Below are positions 1 through 12,274 of a DNA stretch of 64,000 nt, piece after piece. The DNA is from Lepus europaeus. Taxonomy: Eukaryota; Chordata; Mammalia; Lagomorpha; Leporidae. The notes under the pieces are model-generated. The model ran no database searches and was not told the DNA's origin. It saw only the letters and a program-made list of their open reading frames with translations. Every line of letters begins with the position of its first letter. Positions within the stretch are counted from its first letter, which is position 1. The DNA lies in NCBI RefSeq assembly GCF_033115175.1, contig NC_084827.1:176019401-176083400 (forward strand). Direction: 5' to 3'. The position numbers and the translations under genes were made by a program.

Positions 1-186
1 GAGTCCCAGCTGCTCCACTTCTCATCCAGCTCCCTGCTATGGCCTGGGAAAGCAGTAGAAGATGGTCCAAGTCCTTGGGCCCCTGCACCCACCTGGGAGA
101 CCTGGAAGAAGCTCCTGGCTCCTGGCTTTGGCCTGGCCCAGACCTAGCCGTGGTGGCCATTTAAGGAGTGAATCAGCAGATGGAAG

Positions 187-224
<38 letters not shown>

Positions 225-277
225 CCCCCCTCCCCTTCTCATCTCTTCCTTTCAAATAAATGAATAATTTTTTTAAA
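1..277 (+). mobile_element. CSINE, cut by the window edge
   Basis: Begins inside the body at GAGTCCCAGCTGCTCCACTT, then shows the GGAAAGCAGTAGAAGATGG and TGGGAGACCTGGAAGAAGCT blocks, a pure (TC)n at about 191-222 and an AAATAAATGAAT tail. Confidence 0.9.
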
Positions 278-1249
278 TGCGGGTTTGAGTAAAGCCAGGC
301 TGGTCCCACACAGTGATCCCAATGAGTGTTTCTAAGTGTCTGTTTGCGTTTGCTGCAAGGTGTTCAGGCCGGGGGGGGGGGGGGGGGGGCAGGTGGCTGG
401 GTCTCACGTGCGCTCACCTCAGTGATGGGCTCTGACTCCGCCATCAGGAAACGCTGGGCTGAGCGCAAGATTCAGCCCCGGCTCAGCCCCGGCCCGACCC
501 TGTGTGGCTGCTAGACCCCCCCACCCCCTTCTCCCTGCAGGTACCTGACGCCCCCTGTCTCTCTTCCCCCTCCCTCCCGCCTCCCTGCCCCGTCCACACT
601 GCACGTCCAGCTTCCCTCACCCCACCCCGCCCCACTTCCTCTCCACACACAGCCCCACTTGGGCTGCCACTCGTCCTCACTGGCCACTGCCGGTCGCCAC
701 TGCCGGCCTCCCTCAGGTATCAGTCCCAGCCTGGTCCCTGCCTCCGGGGGGCCGTCCTCGGCCACCCTCCCCTCCCTGCTGAAGCTCTGAGCTCTGGACA
801 CCCCATCTCGGGGCCTCGTCCCATTCCCACGGGGCCCTGGTTTCCGCTACACCCCGATGGTGCCCAGATCCAGCCCGGCCTCGCCAGGTGTGTCTCCACC
901 GCCGCCACACGCTGCCCCCTGCGCCCCCTGCCTCGGGCGTGGTGTGGGCAGCCCCAGGCCAGTGGGGTCCGAGCTGGCAGCTCCGGCCCTTCCTCCTTGC
1001 CCACCGCCCACTCCTGCTGTACCCCTTTCCCCGCCGTCTGCGTCCATTTTTCAAAACTAAGAACGTGGCCTTTTCCTTTCCCTGCCTCTACACCTGCTCA
1101 CTTCAGAGCCCCCACTGCTGAGAGCCGCACCTCCCCGGCCGCAGCAGACCCTGGGACTGGGTGTCATTGCCTGTCCCTGGGGGTGGTCCAGGGTCTGGGA
1201 CTTGTCCTTGTCCTTGTGTCGATCTGAGATTGACGTTCACGAATTGCCC
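278..1249. other. GC-rich unique DNA
   Basis: Contains the 19-G run and C/T-rich blocks. The open frames in several registers here reflect low stop density, not a recognisable protein. Confidence 0.5.
371..389. repeat. Poly(G) run of 19
   Basis: Nineteen consecutive G in a unique stretch. Similar shorter runs lie at 6,663-6,676 (G) and about 8,946-8,960 (C). Confidence 0.9.
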
Positions 1250-1522
1250 TTGGGGGGCAGGTGTTGGGCCCCGTGATTAAGACACCTGGACTTAGGTCCC
1301 GGCCACACTCCTGATTCCAGCTTCCTACTGATAGGACCCTGGGAGGCGGCAGGTGATGGCTCAAGTAATCGGCTCCCCACCACCCACATGGGAGACTGAG
1401 ACCTGGATGGAGTTCTGGGCTCCTGGCCCAGCCCCAGCCTCTGTGGGCATTTGGGGAGTGAACCAGCGGATGAGGGTCCTGTGCGGTGTGTGTGTGTCCA
1501 TGCCACACAAGTAAACAGCGAT
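1250..1522 (+). mobile_element. Old, diverged CSINE
   Basis: GTGATTAAGACACCTGGACT, CTGGGAGGCGGCAGGTGATGG and TTTGGGGAGTGAACCAGCGG identify an older subfamily. The CT segment is replaced by a short GT run. Confidence 0.75.
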
Positions 1523-2751
1523 TGTAACACGAGATCCCATCCCAGGGCAGGCACCTGGTTGCCACCGTCTGTCGCCCACCAAGCCCTCACTGTAGTGGGT
1601 GGCTGATGTCCCCTTGTCGAAGGACTTTGTGCTCTGCTGCCGTCGGCTCCACTGGAGTTGTTGCTGTCTGTGCTGACCCCAGGAGCCTGCCCCGCTCCCA
1701 TGAGCTCTCCCAGCCGACCCAGGTCTGGCCCAGTGAGGCTCCCCACGCACATCTGCTGGACAAATGCGTCTCTGGCAGGCTGGGGGCCGGCGTTAGGTGA
1801 CGCCAAGGAGTCTCCTGCGGCGCCATAAGACTCGACTCTGGGCTGGGCAACGTGTGACCTGACTGGATCCGTCCCCTCACTCACCTACTTCGTCCTTGGA
1901 GAAAAACCGGAAGTCTTGTTCCTTAAGCTAACTGGTTGACATGTCACCCAAAGCCACCAGGCTCAGCTGTCAGTTGGAGACACCCGGAGCGTGGGGTCTC
2001 TCTCAGCTCCCAGGTGCTAACAGGGTCAGCTCCCAGCTTCCGCCAGCGTCCTGAGAAAGTTTCTTATCCACTGATGCCAACTGAACAAGGATTTGAGACA
2101 CGTCTGCTGGCGACGCCACATGGCAGCTGGCAGCCAAGCAGCCCTGACTATCTGCATGTTTATTGCTCTTTTCCGTGTCTTCCTGAAGGCTGGAACTCAT
2201 TGCGTTTCTCCCCAACCAGCCCAACCTGCCAGAGATGGCTGCCGCAGGCCCCGTTGGCTGTCCGCTGGCCCCTCTACAAGGAGGGCAAGCCTGGTGCTTC
2301 CCGCTCACGACAGCACTGAGCGTTTAGGCCCAGCTCCGGGGCTGGGAGCCGTGGGCTAAGGCGAGCGGCGGCCAGGGCTTCCAGAAGCCCCCGGGGCTCA
2401 GCCCCAGCCCCAGGTCCAGGGAGGCTCATGGCTTTGGTCACGCGCCTGGCCTGATGCTGGCCTGATGCTGGCCTGTCCTCAAATGCCCTGCTCGGAGAGT
2501 GCTGGCCGCCGAGCTGTTGCGAGCTGCTGGGGAAAGCTGGGCATCATGGAACTCCGCTAGGTCTTCCTGCACCCTGTGCTGCTGTCACGGGATCCCAGAG
2601 GCCGCAAGCCCAAGCCCAGGGGCCCCATGTGTTCAGTTCTGGTGGCACTGTATGGCAGGTGGCATGGTGGTGGGAGTGGGTACGAGGAGAGACTACCCGG
2701 GGGACAGGAAGCCCGAGGCTGGGGAGGTCTTGCTGTCTTTACAATAACAGC
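1523..2751. other. Unique DNA, no gene recognised
   Basis: Apart from the short duplication at 2,448 I see no repeat and no supported exon. Confidence 0.45.
2448..2475. repeat. Short tandem duplication
   Basis: GGCCTGATGCT repeated twice and followed by a third GGCCTG; 11-12-bp period. Confidence 0.8.
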
Positions 2752-3058
2752 CAGGGCCAGCGCTGTGGCGTAGTGAGTAAAGACACTGCCCACAGTGCCA
2801 GCATCGCTATGGGTGCCGGTTCAAGTCCCGGCTGCTCCACTTCCCATCCAGCTCCCCGCTATGGCCTGGGAAAGCAGTAGAAGGTGGCCCAAGTGCTTGG
2901 GCCCCTGCATCCCTTGTGGGAGACCTGGAAGAAGCTCCTGGCTCCTGGCATTGGATCGGCCCAGCTCCATCGCAGCCATTGGGGGGTGAACCAGCAGATG
3001 GAAGACCTCTCTCTCTCTCTCCCTTTCTCTCTCTCTCTCTCTCTACATAAATCTACAA
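2752..3058 (+). mobile_element. CSINE, tail shortened
   Basis: Head GGCCAGCGCTGTGGCGTAGT, CT run at 3,010-3,044, tail ending ACATAAATC without the usual AAATAAATA repeat. Confidence 0.9.
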
Positions 3059-4951
3059 GTGCGGTGCCCTCAGTGACCAAGTGACTATGCGTGAGGCCTC
3101 ACCTCATAAAAGGTGCCACCAGCTCTCCCCTCCACACTGGGACCAAGCTTCCAGCCAGTGGCCCCCTGGGAGACACACACCCAAGCCACGCCCAGGCTGT
3201 CGCCGTGAAGGGCCGTGAAGGGCCGTGGCCGCGGAAGGGTCCCGGTCACCCGAGAGCCCAAGGCTGCGCACAGGCAGAGGCGTGGCCGGGGCCACCACAA
3301 GCTCTGGCTGCAGGAGGATGTTTTAGATGCTAGAGAAAAATATCTGTGCTTTGGATCCGAAATGCCCAAAGTATTTCTTTTTTCATTTTCGAAAGGAAAT
3401 TAAAAAGATTATGAGGCGGCCAGATAAGACCCTAATCTCCATTCAAATAGGAAAAACAACAAGAGCAGGTCAGACTCCAGGATGAAAACCATGTGCAGCC
3501 CCGCGGAATCTGCTGGGAGCTGGGTTCAGATGCGCCGTGGCCGCAGCCCAGGCCCAGCGCAGGCGCCGGCCCAGAGCAGAGCAGAGCCCGGCCCGGGGGA
3601 GGAGGGCTGGCTGGGGAGCGGCTCCCGAGGCTTCGCCAGCTTGGACCTGCAGTTACTTTGCTTGGGCTTTCTTCGAGCTGCGAACGCTCCTATGGCTTCG
3701 CAGCCGGGTGCCTAGCGCGACCGTTTGTCCAGCAGTTTCTGCTAAAGGTCTTTGTCACTTGGGCGCCCCTCGGCCTGCTCAGAATGCCTGGCCTCCTCGC
3801 ACCTGCTGCTGTGTGCTCAGCTGGGCTGCGACCCACACTCGGCCAGGAGCCCCTCTCACGCCTCAGCGGGCTCTGGAACGCTGACCCCTGGCCCTCGGCT
3901 CCCTGAGCTTTCCTTGAACATCCCCTTGCTTGTAGAGGCCAGGCCTCCCGGTTAGGCCTCATCCCAGGCTGGAGCCTGCTCTTCCTCCTGCCCTCTTCAG
4001 ACCGGCCCCGGCCTCCCAGCTCAGTCCCCTTGCCCAGCCTCTGCCAGAGGTGGTAAGCAGCCCCCACCTGGGTCCTGCAGATCAGAGTGCCCAGCTGACG
4101 CGCAAGTGGGCTGGGGTGGCCATCCCTGGCCTCACTGTCCTGCTCCAGGGAGCCTGGGCCAGCGCCCACTGGGCCTTGCCTCCGACGGCTTGGCTTCTCC
4201 AGCCCTGACCCCTCTTTCTGTACCCCCCACCCCCAGCTGCTCCCGCAGCTCTCGCACCGACTGAGCCTGGCCTCACTCTGGGAACTGCACCCCACCCAGA
4301 GGCCCCGTGGAAGCCCACCACCACGGCTAAGACCCTCTGCAGCCGGCCCCCAGTCGGCTCTTATGGAAGACCCAGGCCCGGGTGCCCATGGGAGCCAGGG
4401 GCTGCATGATCGGTGGAACACAAGGCCAGAAGGAACTTCGTTTCTAACCCCAGGGCTCAGTCCCACAGAGCCAAGAGGAAATAGCTCCCAAGGGAAAACC
4501 CCAAGAATGTGGCTTAGCAAGACACTGGCCGGAGGAAAGTTATTCTCATTTCCCCACGCACCCAGACTATCTTGAAGATCAGAACCATAGGCCTTGTCGG
4601 CAGGCCCTCCAGCCCAGCCTGAAATGGACCAGGGGTCAGATGGAGCCTTGCGCCCCAGGGGGCCGCAGGTACGTGCAGTGTGCCTGGCCACCCCACTCAG
4701 AGGGGGAACTGAACCCACAAGACCTCACAGGGCCAAGGGAGTTCAGCGCAGTTCCCCCACCCTCACCTTCCGGGAAGCTCCCCGACACTGGCAGTGGCAG
4801 TGGGGGGCTCCCCGAGAGCTAAGCATCTCCCACAAGTTCACAGAAGATTCGTGAGATGGAAAAACCTGCATGGATTTCAGAAACATTTTTACTCCCAAAC
4901 AAACTTACCTTTTAACTCCATTTCTCCATGAGCTTTTTGTTTGTTTTTGTT
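3059..4951. other. Unique DNA, no gene recognised
   Basis: Mostly GC-rich. An AT-rich island at 3,360-3,470 stands out and includes AGATAAGA (GATA-like). A minus-strand frame of 342 codons (3,690-4,718) has no recognisable domain. Confidence 0.45.
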
Positions 4952-5245
4952 AAGATTTCTCTTATTTATTTGAAAGACAGAGAGGAGGGGAGAGAGATCT
5001 TGCATCCGCTGGTTCACTCCCCAAGTGGCTGCAACGGCCGGAACTGGGCCAGGCTGAAGCCAGGAACCAGGAGCTTCACCCAGGTCTCTCACATGGGTAC
5101 AGGGGTCCAAGAGCTTGGGCCATCTTCTACTGCTTTCCCAGGCCACAGCAGAGAGCTGGATCGGAAGTGCAGCAGCCGGCACTCAAACTGGCGTCCATAT
5201 GGGATGCCGGCGGCTTAACCTGTTTCGTCACAATGCCAGCCCCTG
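4952..5245 (-). mobile_element. CSINE
   Basis: The tail side TTATTTATTTGAAAGACAGA lies at the left and the head complement AATGCCAGCCCC at the right. The CT segment is nearly absent. Confidence 0.9.
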
Positions 5246-5320
5246 GAAGCTCTTTCTCCCTGTCTGTGTGTTACTCTGCCTTTAAAGTAAATGAACTTTT
5301 TTTTTTTAATTAAAAATATT
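5246..5320 (+). mobile_element. 3' tail of a CSINE
   Basis: CTCTTTCTCCCTGTCTGTG...ACTCTGCCTTTAAAGTAAAT is only the CT segment and tail of a plus-strand copy; its body was not found. Confidence 0.6.
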
Positions 5321-5322
5321 CA

Positions 5323-5566
5323 GGGGCTGGCACTGTGGCGCAGTGGATTAACGCTGGCATCCCATATGGGCACTGGTTCGAGACCCAGCTGCTCCATTTC
5401 CAATCTAGCTCTCTGCTGTGGCCTAGGAAAGCAGTGGAAGATGGCCCAAGTCCTTGGGCCCCTGCACCCACATGGGAGAGCCAGAAGAAGCTCCTGGCTC
5501 CTGGCTTTGGATCAGCACAGCTCCGGCCATTGCAGCCATCTGGGGAGTGAACCATCAGATGGAAGA

Positions 5567-5597
<31 letters not shown>

Positions 5598-5660
5598 CCC
5601 CTCCCTCTCTCTGTGTAACTCTGACTTTCAAATAAATAAATAAATCTTTAAAAAGAAGAA
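5323..5660 (+). mobile_element. CSINE, full length
   Basis: Head GGGGCTGGCACTGTGGCGCA, CT run 5,571-5,598, tail (AAAT)3 then CTTTAAAAAGAAGAAG. Confidence 0.95.
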
Positions 5661-5870
5661 GAGAAGAAATATTATTCAGTTCCAGGCAGACACTGCCCAC
5701 CTCGGATGGCCTCGGATAGGAAGTCGGCTCCATGTTCGGATCAGAGAGAATTGCCTAGAAGTCAAAGCCTGTTGCTGCGGGTTTGAGGAAACCTGCAGGG
5801 AAGATTCTTTGTAAGATAAAACCATGGTCACACTTCACAGATCTCAGAGGTGTTTTTAAAATATAAGTGA

Positions 5871-6203
5871 TGAGGCTGGCGCTGTGGCGTAGCCGGTAAA
5901 AGCGCAGCCTGCGGCACCAGCATTCCGTGTGGGCCCTGATTCCTGTCTCGGCTGCTCCACTCTGACCCGGCTCTGTGCTAATGCACCTGGGAAAGCAGCA
6001 GAAGACGATCCAGGTCCTTGGGCCCCTGCACCCACGTGGGAGACCTGGAAGAAGCTCCTGGCTCCTGGCCTCGGATCGGCCCAACTCTGGCCATCGCAGC
6101 CATTTGGGGAGTGAACCAGCGGATGCAAGATGCTCTCTCACTCTCCTCACCCCTTCCCCCATAACTCTGCCTTTCAAATAAATAAAGACAAAAAAAAAAA
6201 AAG
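5871..6203 (+). mobile_element. CSINE, full length
   Basis: Head GAGGCTGGCGCTGTGGCGTA; ends AAATAAATAAAGAC plus poly(A) to 6,203. Confidence 0.95.
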
Positions 6204-6757
6204 AATCTAGTTCTGATTCCTACCAAAAAATAAATAAATAAATAATGCAGATGCTGAGAGGCGAGGAGTGAGGACTGAGGACAGTGGCTCCAGCAGAGGC
6301 GCCCCCGGCCCAGATGAGAAGAGAGGGAAGGTGGCGGTGAGGGCCCTGAAATACAAGAGGTGCCTCCCTGCAGGCCGAGCCATGGAAAATGCGTGCCACA
6401 GAGAGCACTGTCGTGCAGACCGTGAGAGAGAGCACATAGAAGCTCCCCAGACAGGAGGGGGACCCCCCAGAGGTGCTGCCCAGGTAGCCGGCAAAAGTTT
6501 TGCTCTCTGATTGGCTAATTTATCAGATTGAAACTACATCCAATCAGAGAGGCAGAAAGGGTCGTGGAAATACCCACTTTGGATTGGTCTATGAAGGTAG
6601 GGGTCAGCCAACCAACCAGGGAGACAGGCCAATCAGCAAGCAGCAGGCCCCCTTGCTGATGCGGGGGGGGGGGGGGCACTCCTGCGCTTACCTGCAGCAA
6701 ACGCCCAGTTCATCACTCCCTGGCGATGCAGCCCCCAGCAATACGCAGGCGCTTTCT
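6204..6757. other. Unique DNA with a CCAAT-box cluster
   Basis: A (TAAA)n run at 6,224-6,245, the CCAAT cluster listed separately and a 14-G run. No exon was recognised. Confidence 0.5.
6509..6634. promoter_or_regulatory. Cluster of four NF-Y (CCAAT) motifs
   Basis: CTGATTGGCT (ATTGG at 6,510), CATCCAATCAG (CCAAT at 6,540), GGATTGGTC (6,583) and GGCCAATCAGC (6,629) lie 30, 43 and 46 bp apart. Three of the four carry the preferred CCAATCAG context. Whether it is a promoter or the U3 part of an old LTR is not decided. Confidence 0.5.
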
Positions 6758-7036
6758 TTTGTTTGTTTGTTTGTTTGTTTTTAAAGGCAGAGTTCCAGGT
6801 GTTGCAGGACAGCCAGATCGTCCATCCACTGGTTTACTCTCCAAATGATGGCAACGAAACCAAGAGCCTAGAACTCCATCCGAGGCTCCCACATGGGTGC
6901 ATGGGCCCAAGCACTTGGAGCATCCCCTGCCGCTTTTCCCAGGTGCATTAGCAGGGAGCTGGATCAGAAGTGGAGCAGCCAGGACTTGAACCAGCACCCA
7001 TATGGGATGCCGGCATTGCAGGTGGCCAAGGTTTTC
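6758..7036 (-). mobile_element. CSINE, 5' end incomplete
   Basis: Runs from (TTTG)n TTTTTAAAGGCAGAG to CATATGGGATGCCGGCATTG; the head complement is lost. Confidence 0.85.
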
Positions 7037-9828
7037 CCCGTTGTGCCTCGATGCCTGACCCAAGCGTTTTCTTTTCCACTCTTGCAGGGACCTTGCCTAA
7101 CTGCGTTACTAACCCATCCAGCTCCTCATTTCACCTGCTTCCCTGGGGAGGTGCCCTGTGTGGCCGGGGCAGCCTTGTCCTTGCCTGGGGATATCAGTGA
7201 GGGCACCTGCTGGGCCCCTTGGGCAGCTCAGTGCCCCCACCTCTGAGGCTGCCACATTTGGCAACTGAAAATCCAGGACACCCCGTTACGTTTGTGTTCC
7301 AGAGGAAACAGGGGCCACAGTGCTCCCGTGTGGAGGCGCCAGGCGCCGGCCCAGCGATTCAGTCCTGTGCTCTGTTTTCCCCAGAGCAGCAGACGGGAGC
7401 CAGTGAGGCTGAACAGGGAGGGTGGTCTGTGGCTCGCTGTGCTGTGCCCTCCTGCAAGTGCCCAGGCTGCCCAGGTCAACCAGCTGCACCGGAGAGGTGG
7501 CAGGGACTGGCCTGGGTGCACGCTTTTCTTAGCTTTGCTGCCAGCCCTGAGAAGAGCATCCGGGGAGAAGCTGCAGAGCGCGTAGGGACTGAGCTGTCTC
7601 TTCCCAGCAGCCTCCGGGGGGACGCAGGCCCTGAGAGCAGCCACTGCCAACAGCACATCAGGCAGAGCCTCGCCTGCTCCTCAGAGGGGTCCCCGGCCAA
7701 CCAGCAGGGGTGCCCCAAGGTCCGGACAGTAGAGACACCACCAGGTAGGGCTGGGGGCTGTCACGAGGCCTTGCATCCCCGCAAGGTGTACAGCGAACCT
7801 GGGCGCTTTGCTAGGGTGGCCGCCACGCCTGGTCACCGGGCAGCCGCTGCCACCCCCGAGGGCCCTGCTCCCTGGGAGCTCTGACCACAGACTCGCCCCC
7901 GGGGAACGAGTTTTAGAAAGGCTGAGTGAGCATGCCCTGGGGCATGAGTGACTGGGGCAATGGGGAGACGGAGAGACGGAGAGATGGAGAGAAGGTGTCC
8001 TGGGGGCTGGAGGGGACTCAGCTCCCCAAACAGAAACCTGGTCCCCAAGGCGGGGACAGGCACTGCCTTGAAGGGGCCCTCCGGGCCTGGGGGGGTCTCG
8101 ACAGGACCCTCCGGGTGTTCTTATGGCCCCTGTTCAGATGTGAGGAAACTGGGCTCACACCCGTGCTTTTCCACACACCCCAGGTCCACTGCGCTTGGAG
8201 AAGCCAGCCTGGCACAGGTGCACGCCTGCTGCCCCCAGCGGGTCTGCCCGGGGTGGGCACTCACTTCCAGCTCCCGCAGCTGCCGCACTCCAGGCCCTGC
8301 AGCTGTTTGGCCCTCAGCTACGGCAGGTGGATGGGAGGAAGTGCGAGCCTGGGCCTCCCTGGGAAGTGGGGCCCACGTCTCCCTCAGCCCAGGGATCCCA
8401 TGGGAGTTCGGGACCTGGGCTAGGGAGGGGCGGGCAGGCTGGGCTGTCTCTAGGAGGGCAGGATGAGCCAGAGGCAGGAGGCCTGATGGCCCCAGGGTCT
8501 GGTCTCTCCCAGCCCAACTGCTGGCCAGCGTGGGTCTCTCCTCCTCAGAGCGGCGTAAGGCCTCTCCGGCTCTAGGTCCCCTCCCCAAATCCGGGGCTCC
8601 TAACGAGAAACTCAAGGGTGGGGGCTGGGTCCTTTGCCCTGGCCCTACTGCTGCCCAGAAAGAACTTGTAGACAGGGGACTCCGAAGCCCCTCTTCTTAG
8701 AAATGTCCCCCACACTGTGCCGAGTGGGGTCACCCACCAGCCCCCGGCCAAGCCGGTGTGGATGCCCACCCTAGAGCCCGTGGCTGAATGAGCCTTTATT
8801 TTAAGGCCGAGGGACCTGTGTGAGGAGGAGGGTGGCAAGGGGGGACCACTGGTCCCACACCTGCCTCCTCCTCCCCTGGCTGCTTGGCCCTCCCCGGAAA
8901 ATTCTCCGCCCACCCCCAACCTCTCCTTTCCAGGCAGACTTCCTCCCCCCCCCCCCCCCCACGTAGGTCTCAGCCAAGCACCCCTTCCTCTGGCCTGACC
9001 CCTGTGTGTCCCGGCCACAGGCTCCCAGCAGTCGCCTCCCACAGGCACCGAGCCCACTGCGTTGTCACGTGGTGCGCGTCTGTCTCCCGCCAGCCTCCAA
9101 GGCCGGCCCACCTGCACGGTGGCCCAGAGCAAGCATCAGAACATCTGGGCATGGCTTCGGTGGGGAACATTCGTTCCCTCCACGTCCCCAGCTCATCTCT
9201 CTGGGGAAGGGAACTGGGTGGGGGGGTGGGGGGGGTGGGCAGGAAGTAAACCTCTGGTCACAAGGTGCCGGTCACTTAAGGCCATGGCTGCCCAAGCTCT
9301 CTTCCCTTTGTTTCCAGGTACCGGGCTTGCTGAACAACGCTTTGCTGGGAGCCACGGGGAGGAGCTCAGAGCCACAGTCCTGCCCGCCCTCCTCCCTCCC
9401 CGCAGGGCAGAGGCTTCCTCTGTCTGATCAGCTTCTTAGGCTCCTAGCGCTCCGTAGCCGGAGCCAGGCGCCATTGCCCAGGCCTTGTAGAGGCCGTCAT
9501 CAGGAGGAAAAGCGGTGATCCAGAACAGACGTGCTATGCCAGAGACGTCAGGTGCAGCCGCAAGGGGCTGGCTCCCACCTAGGGTGTGCGGGGTCGCTGG
9601 CAGCACTGCCTGTGTCGCTAAGCTTCCCCAGTGCCCGTCTGCTCCCTGCCATCTTGCTGAGACCACACACAGCCCTGGGACTCCCCGGGAGCAGCTCCAG
9701 CCACGCCTGGAAGTCCCCCTCCACGTGGCCTGGGGCTCCTCAGCCCGCTCTCACGTCTGCCCCAGGATCACAGGCGAGAGCGTCAGGGCCCGTCCTACCA
9801 CAGACGAGAAATGATTCCTTGGCAAGTG
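7037..9828. other. GC-rich unique DNA
   Basis: An acceptor-like TTTTCTTTTCCACTCTTGCAG ends at 7,087, but no exon with a recognisable product follows. The 221-codon frame at 7,219-7,884 has no recognisable domain. A MIR-like word (GATGTGAGGAAACTGGGCTC) lies at 8,138. Confidence 0.45.
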
Positions 9829-10474
9829 CAGGCTGAGCATCCCTCGGCTGAAAATCCGAAATCCAAAGTGTTCTAAGATCTGAGACTTTTTGAGTACCAA
9901 CATGGCCCCACAAGGGGAAAGCTGCACGCCATGAAATGTTGCTTCGGGCACAAATTGTTGTGGTTTTAAGGTTTATTTATTTATGGCTATTTATTTAAAA
10001 GGCAGTTAGAGAGAGAGAGAGAGACATCTTCCACCTGCTGGTTCACTCCCCAGATGGCCACGACAGCTGAGACTGGGCCAGGCTGAAGCCCAGCCAGGAG
10101 CCTGGAATTCCATCCATATCTCCCACGTGGGTGCAGGGGCCAAGCACTGGGGCCGTCTTCTGCTGCTTCCCAGGCGCATTAGCGGGGAGCTGGATTGGCT
10201 GCAGAGCAGCGGGGACTCAAACCAGTGCTCATATGGGATGCTGGCGTCCTAGGCGGCAGCTTAAACCACCGTGCCACAGCGCCAGCCCCATGCACAAGAC
10301 TTTTTAAAAACACGAATCGTCTTTACAGCTCTGTGCATACGGTGTATGTGAAACGTAAATAAACTGCACGTGTAGACTGAGGTCCCCTCTCCCAGACGTC
10401 ACGTTTATGTAAATGCAAATATTCTGAAATGGGATCCGCTGCTGGCCCCTCGCATCTCAGACAAGGATGTCCAG
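9829..10474 (+). mobile_element. Tigger-like (TcMar) DNA transposon remnant, split by a SINE
   Basis: The left end (GCTGAGCATCCCT, then repeated AAATCCGAAATCC-type words and ACTTTTTGAG) and the right end (GCAAATATTCTGAAA followed by CATCTCAGACAAGG) match my recollection of a non-autonomous Tigger-class element whose ends are nearly complementary. There is no transposase frame. A minus-strand CSINE (9,961-10,290) interrupts it, so the Tigger copy is older. Confidence 0.65.
9961..10290 (-). mobile_element. CSINE inside the Tigger remnant
   Basis: Starts TTTAAGGTTTATTTATTTAT, has the GA run 10,009-10,023 and ends CCACAGCGCCAGCCCC. Confidence 0.9.
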
Positions 10475-11464
10475 TGTGCGCCGTGGCTTCTGAGGACTAG
10501 GAAGAAAGGTCTTCCCGCATGCTGTCCTCTACGGCTGCGGGGCAGCTCACAAGGACACGTGCAGTACATCGTGCGTGGACTCGGGGAGAGGAGGCCCGGG
10601 AACCGGGGCGGTGCGGCTGCGCGCTGACACGCGCGCTCCGTTGTTGGCCCTCACAGGTGCGATCCGTGATCCTGCGCCTGCCTGCATCCGATGTTTCCTC
10701 TCTCCCCAGCCCCCACACCGCCCCTGCCTGGGTTTTGTTCTGACCCAGAGGAAATGAGTACAACTCGAACTCGTGCTTCCCGCTGGGACACTGGGGAGAG
10801 GCCCAGCAGCCGGACTACAGCTCAGCGCCATCGCTGGCACACGCGGAGCCCTCTCTGTGGGGGCCTTTGACCCCCTCCCTCCCAGCACCCTGAGGAGCCC
10901 AGGCAGCGGGAGCGGCCGCCTGTCAACAGAGCACCACCCCACCCCACCCCCGCGCTACACAGACGTCAAAGTCTGCTCTCCCTCCCAGCACCCAGCGCCC
11001 TGGGTCCCTGCAGGACTCACTCCCTTCAAGCCACCCCGGACTTCCTCGCCACGCGCTGGCCCTACCCAGCCCTCTGCTGGCCTCCTCTCCTGCCAACCCA
11101 AGGCCAGTTCCTGGCTCTGGCTGCCTCCCGCTGCAGAGCTCATGGGCTGGCGGACTCACCAGCCACCTGGAGGCTCCGCGGGCCCTCCCCAAGAGCCCTA
11201 TGCCCACCTCCCACCTCCCACTGCGCGCTCACCATCGCTGCTGCAGAGGCCGGGGACAGTGACCCAGCCCCTCAGCACAGCTGTCTCCTGCCGCAGCCCC
11301 GATGTGGCTAGGGGACCTCAATGCGGGTGGGCTCTGCCAAGTCAAGTGCTGGCTTCCTGGCACTCTGCCAGGGAGCGCCAGGGCACCTGCTCCATCATCC
11401 CAGGGAGCCTGTCTGAGGATGCTCTGCCCTTCAGCACCCACCCTGAGCCAGCAAGAGGGCATGT
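10475..11464. other. GC-rich unique DNA
   Basis: No repeat or exon recognised; a 257-codon plus frame (10,773-11,546) runs into the next SINE and is not convincing. Confidence 0.45.
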
Positions 11465-11735
11465 CCTAGGGCAGGAGGAGAGACACAGAGATCTTCCATC
11501 TGCTGGTTCACCCCCCAAATGGCCGCAGTGGCTGGAGCTGGGCTGATCCGAAGCCAGGAGCCAGGAGCATTCTTCCGGGTCTCCCATGGGTGCAGGGGCC
11601 CAAGCACCTGGGCCATCTTTCACTGCTTTCCTAGGCCATCAGCAGGGAGCTAGATAGGAAATGGAGCAGCCAGGACTCGAACCAGCACCCATATGGGATG
11701 CGGAGGGTTAACCTGCTATGGCACAGTGCCGGCCC
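11465..11735 (-). mobile_element. CSINE, tail lost
   Basis: Begins at the short GAGACACAGAGATCTTCC segment and ends CACAGTGCCGGCCCC. Confidence 0.85.
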
Positions 11736-12274
11736 CGGTTCTTCCATGATACACATTTCCCGTGAACTTTTTGCACACTCTCATATGAAGAAATTTACTT
11801 TAAGGATCTGTGAGGGTTGTTGATCCCAAAACACGCTGGGGTTAGGCGTGCAGGCTGTAGGCTGGGGGAGGAGTTGCAGTTCAAGTCCAGAGGTCATCCA
11901 CCTGCTGTCGGAAGTCAGGGTCGGGCTTTCCCTGAAGGAGCATCGGCTGGCTAGGTGAAGCCCACCCACCTTCTCTAGGGTAGCCTGCTGCCCACGAAGC
12001 CCACCGATGTCAGTGTCCATCTCATCTCCATGGAAACGCCCCGAGTAATATTTGATCAGTATCTGGGCACCGAGGCCTGGCTGAGTTGACACTTCAGATT
12101 AGCCCTGATGCTGGGCTTTGCCCCAAGTGCCCTGGCTTGCTCATCCTGGTTGGAAGAGCATAGATCCGGATCCTGAGGCCAGGCCTCTCTCTCTCTGCTT
12201 CTTGCCAACTTACCCCAGCTGATCCCTAAGCTACAACTAGACCTCACTGCTCACCGGCATTAAGATACCACGTG
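11736..12274. other. Unique DNA, nothing recognised
   Basis: No repeat, exon or regulatory cluster could be named. Confidence 0.45.

Noticed and set aside
3690..4718. 342-codon minus-strand frame
   Set aside because: No recognisable domain, composition matches GC-rich background, and other long frames overlap it on both strands.
7219..7884. 221-codon plus-strand frame downstream of an acceptor-like tract ending at 7,087
   Set aside because: No family recognised and no matching donor; a stop separates the acceptor's frame from it.
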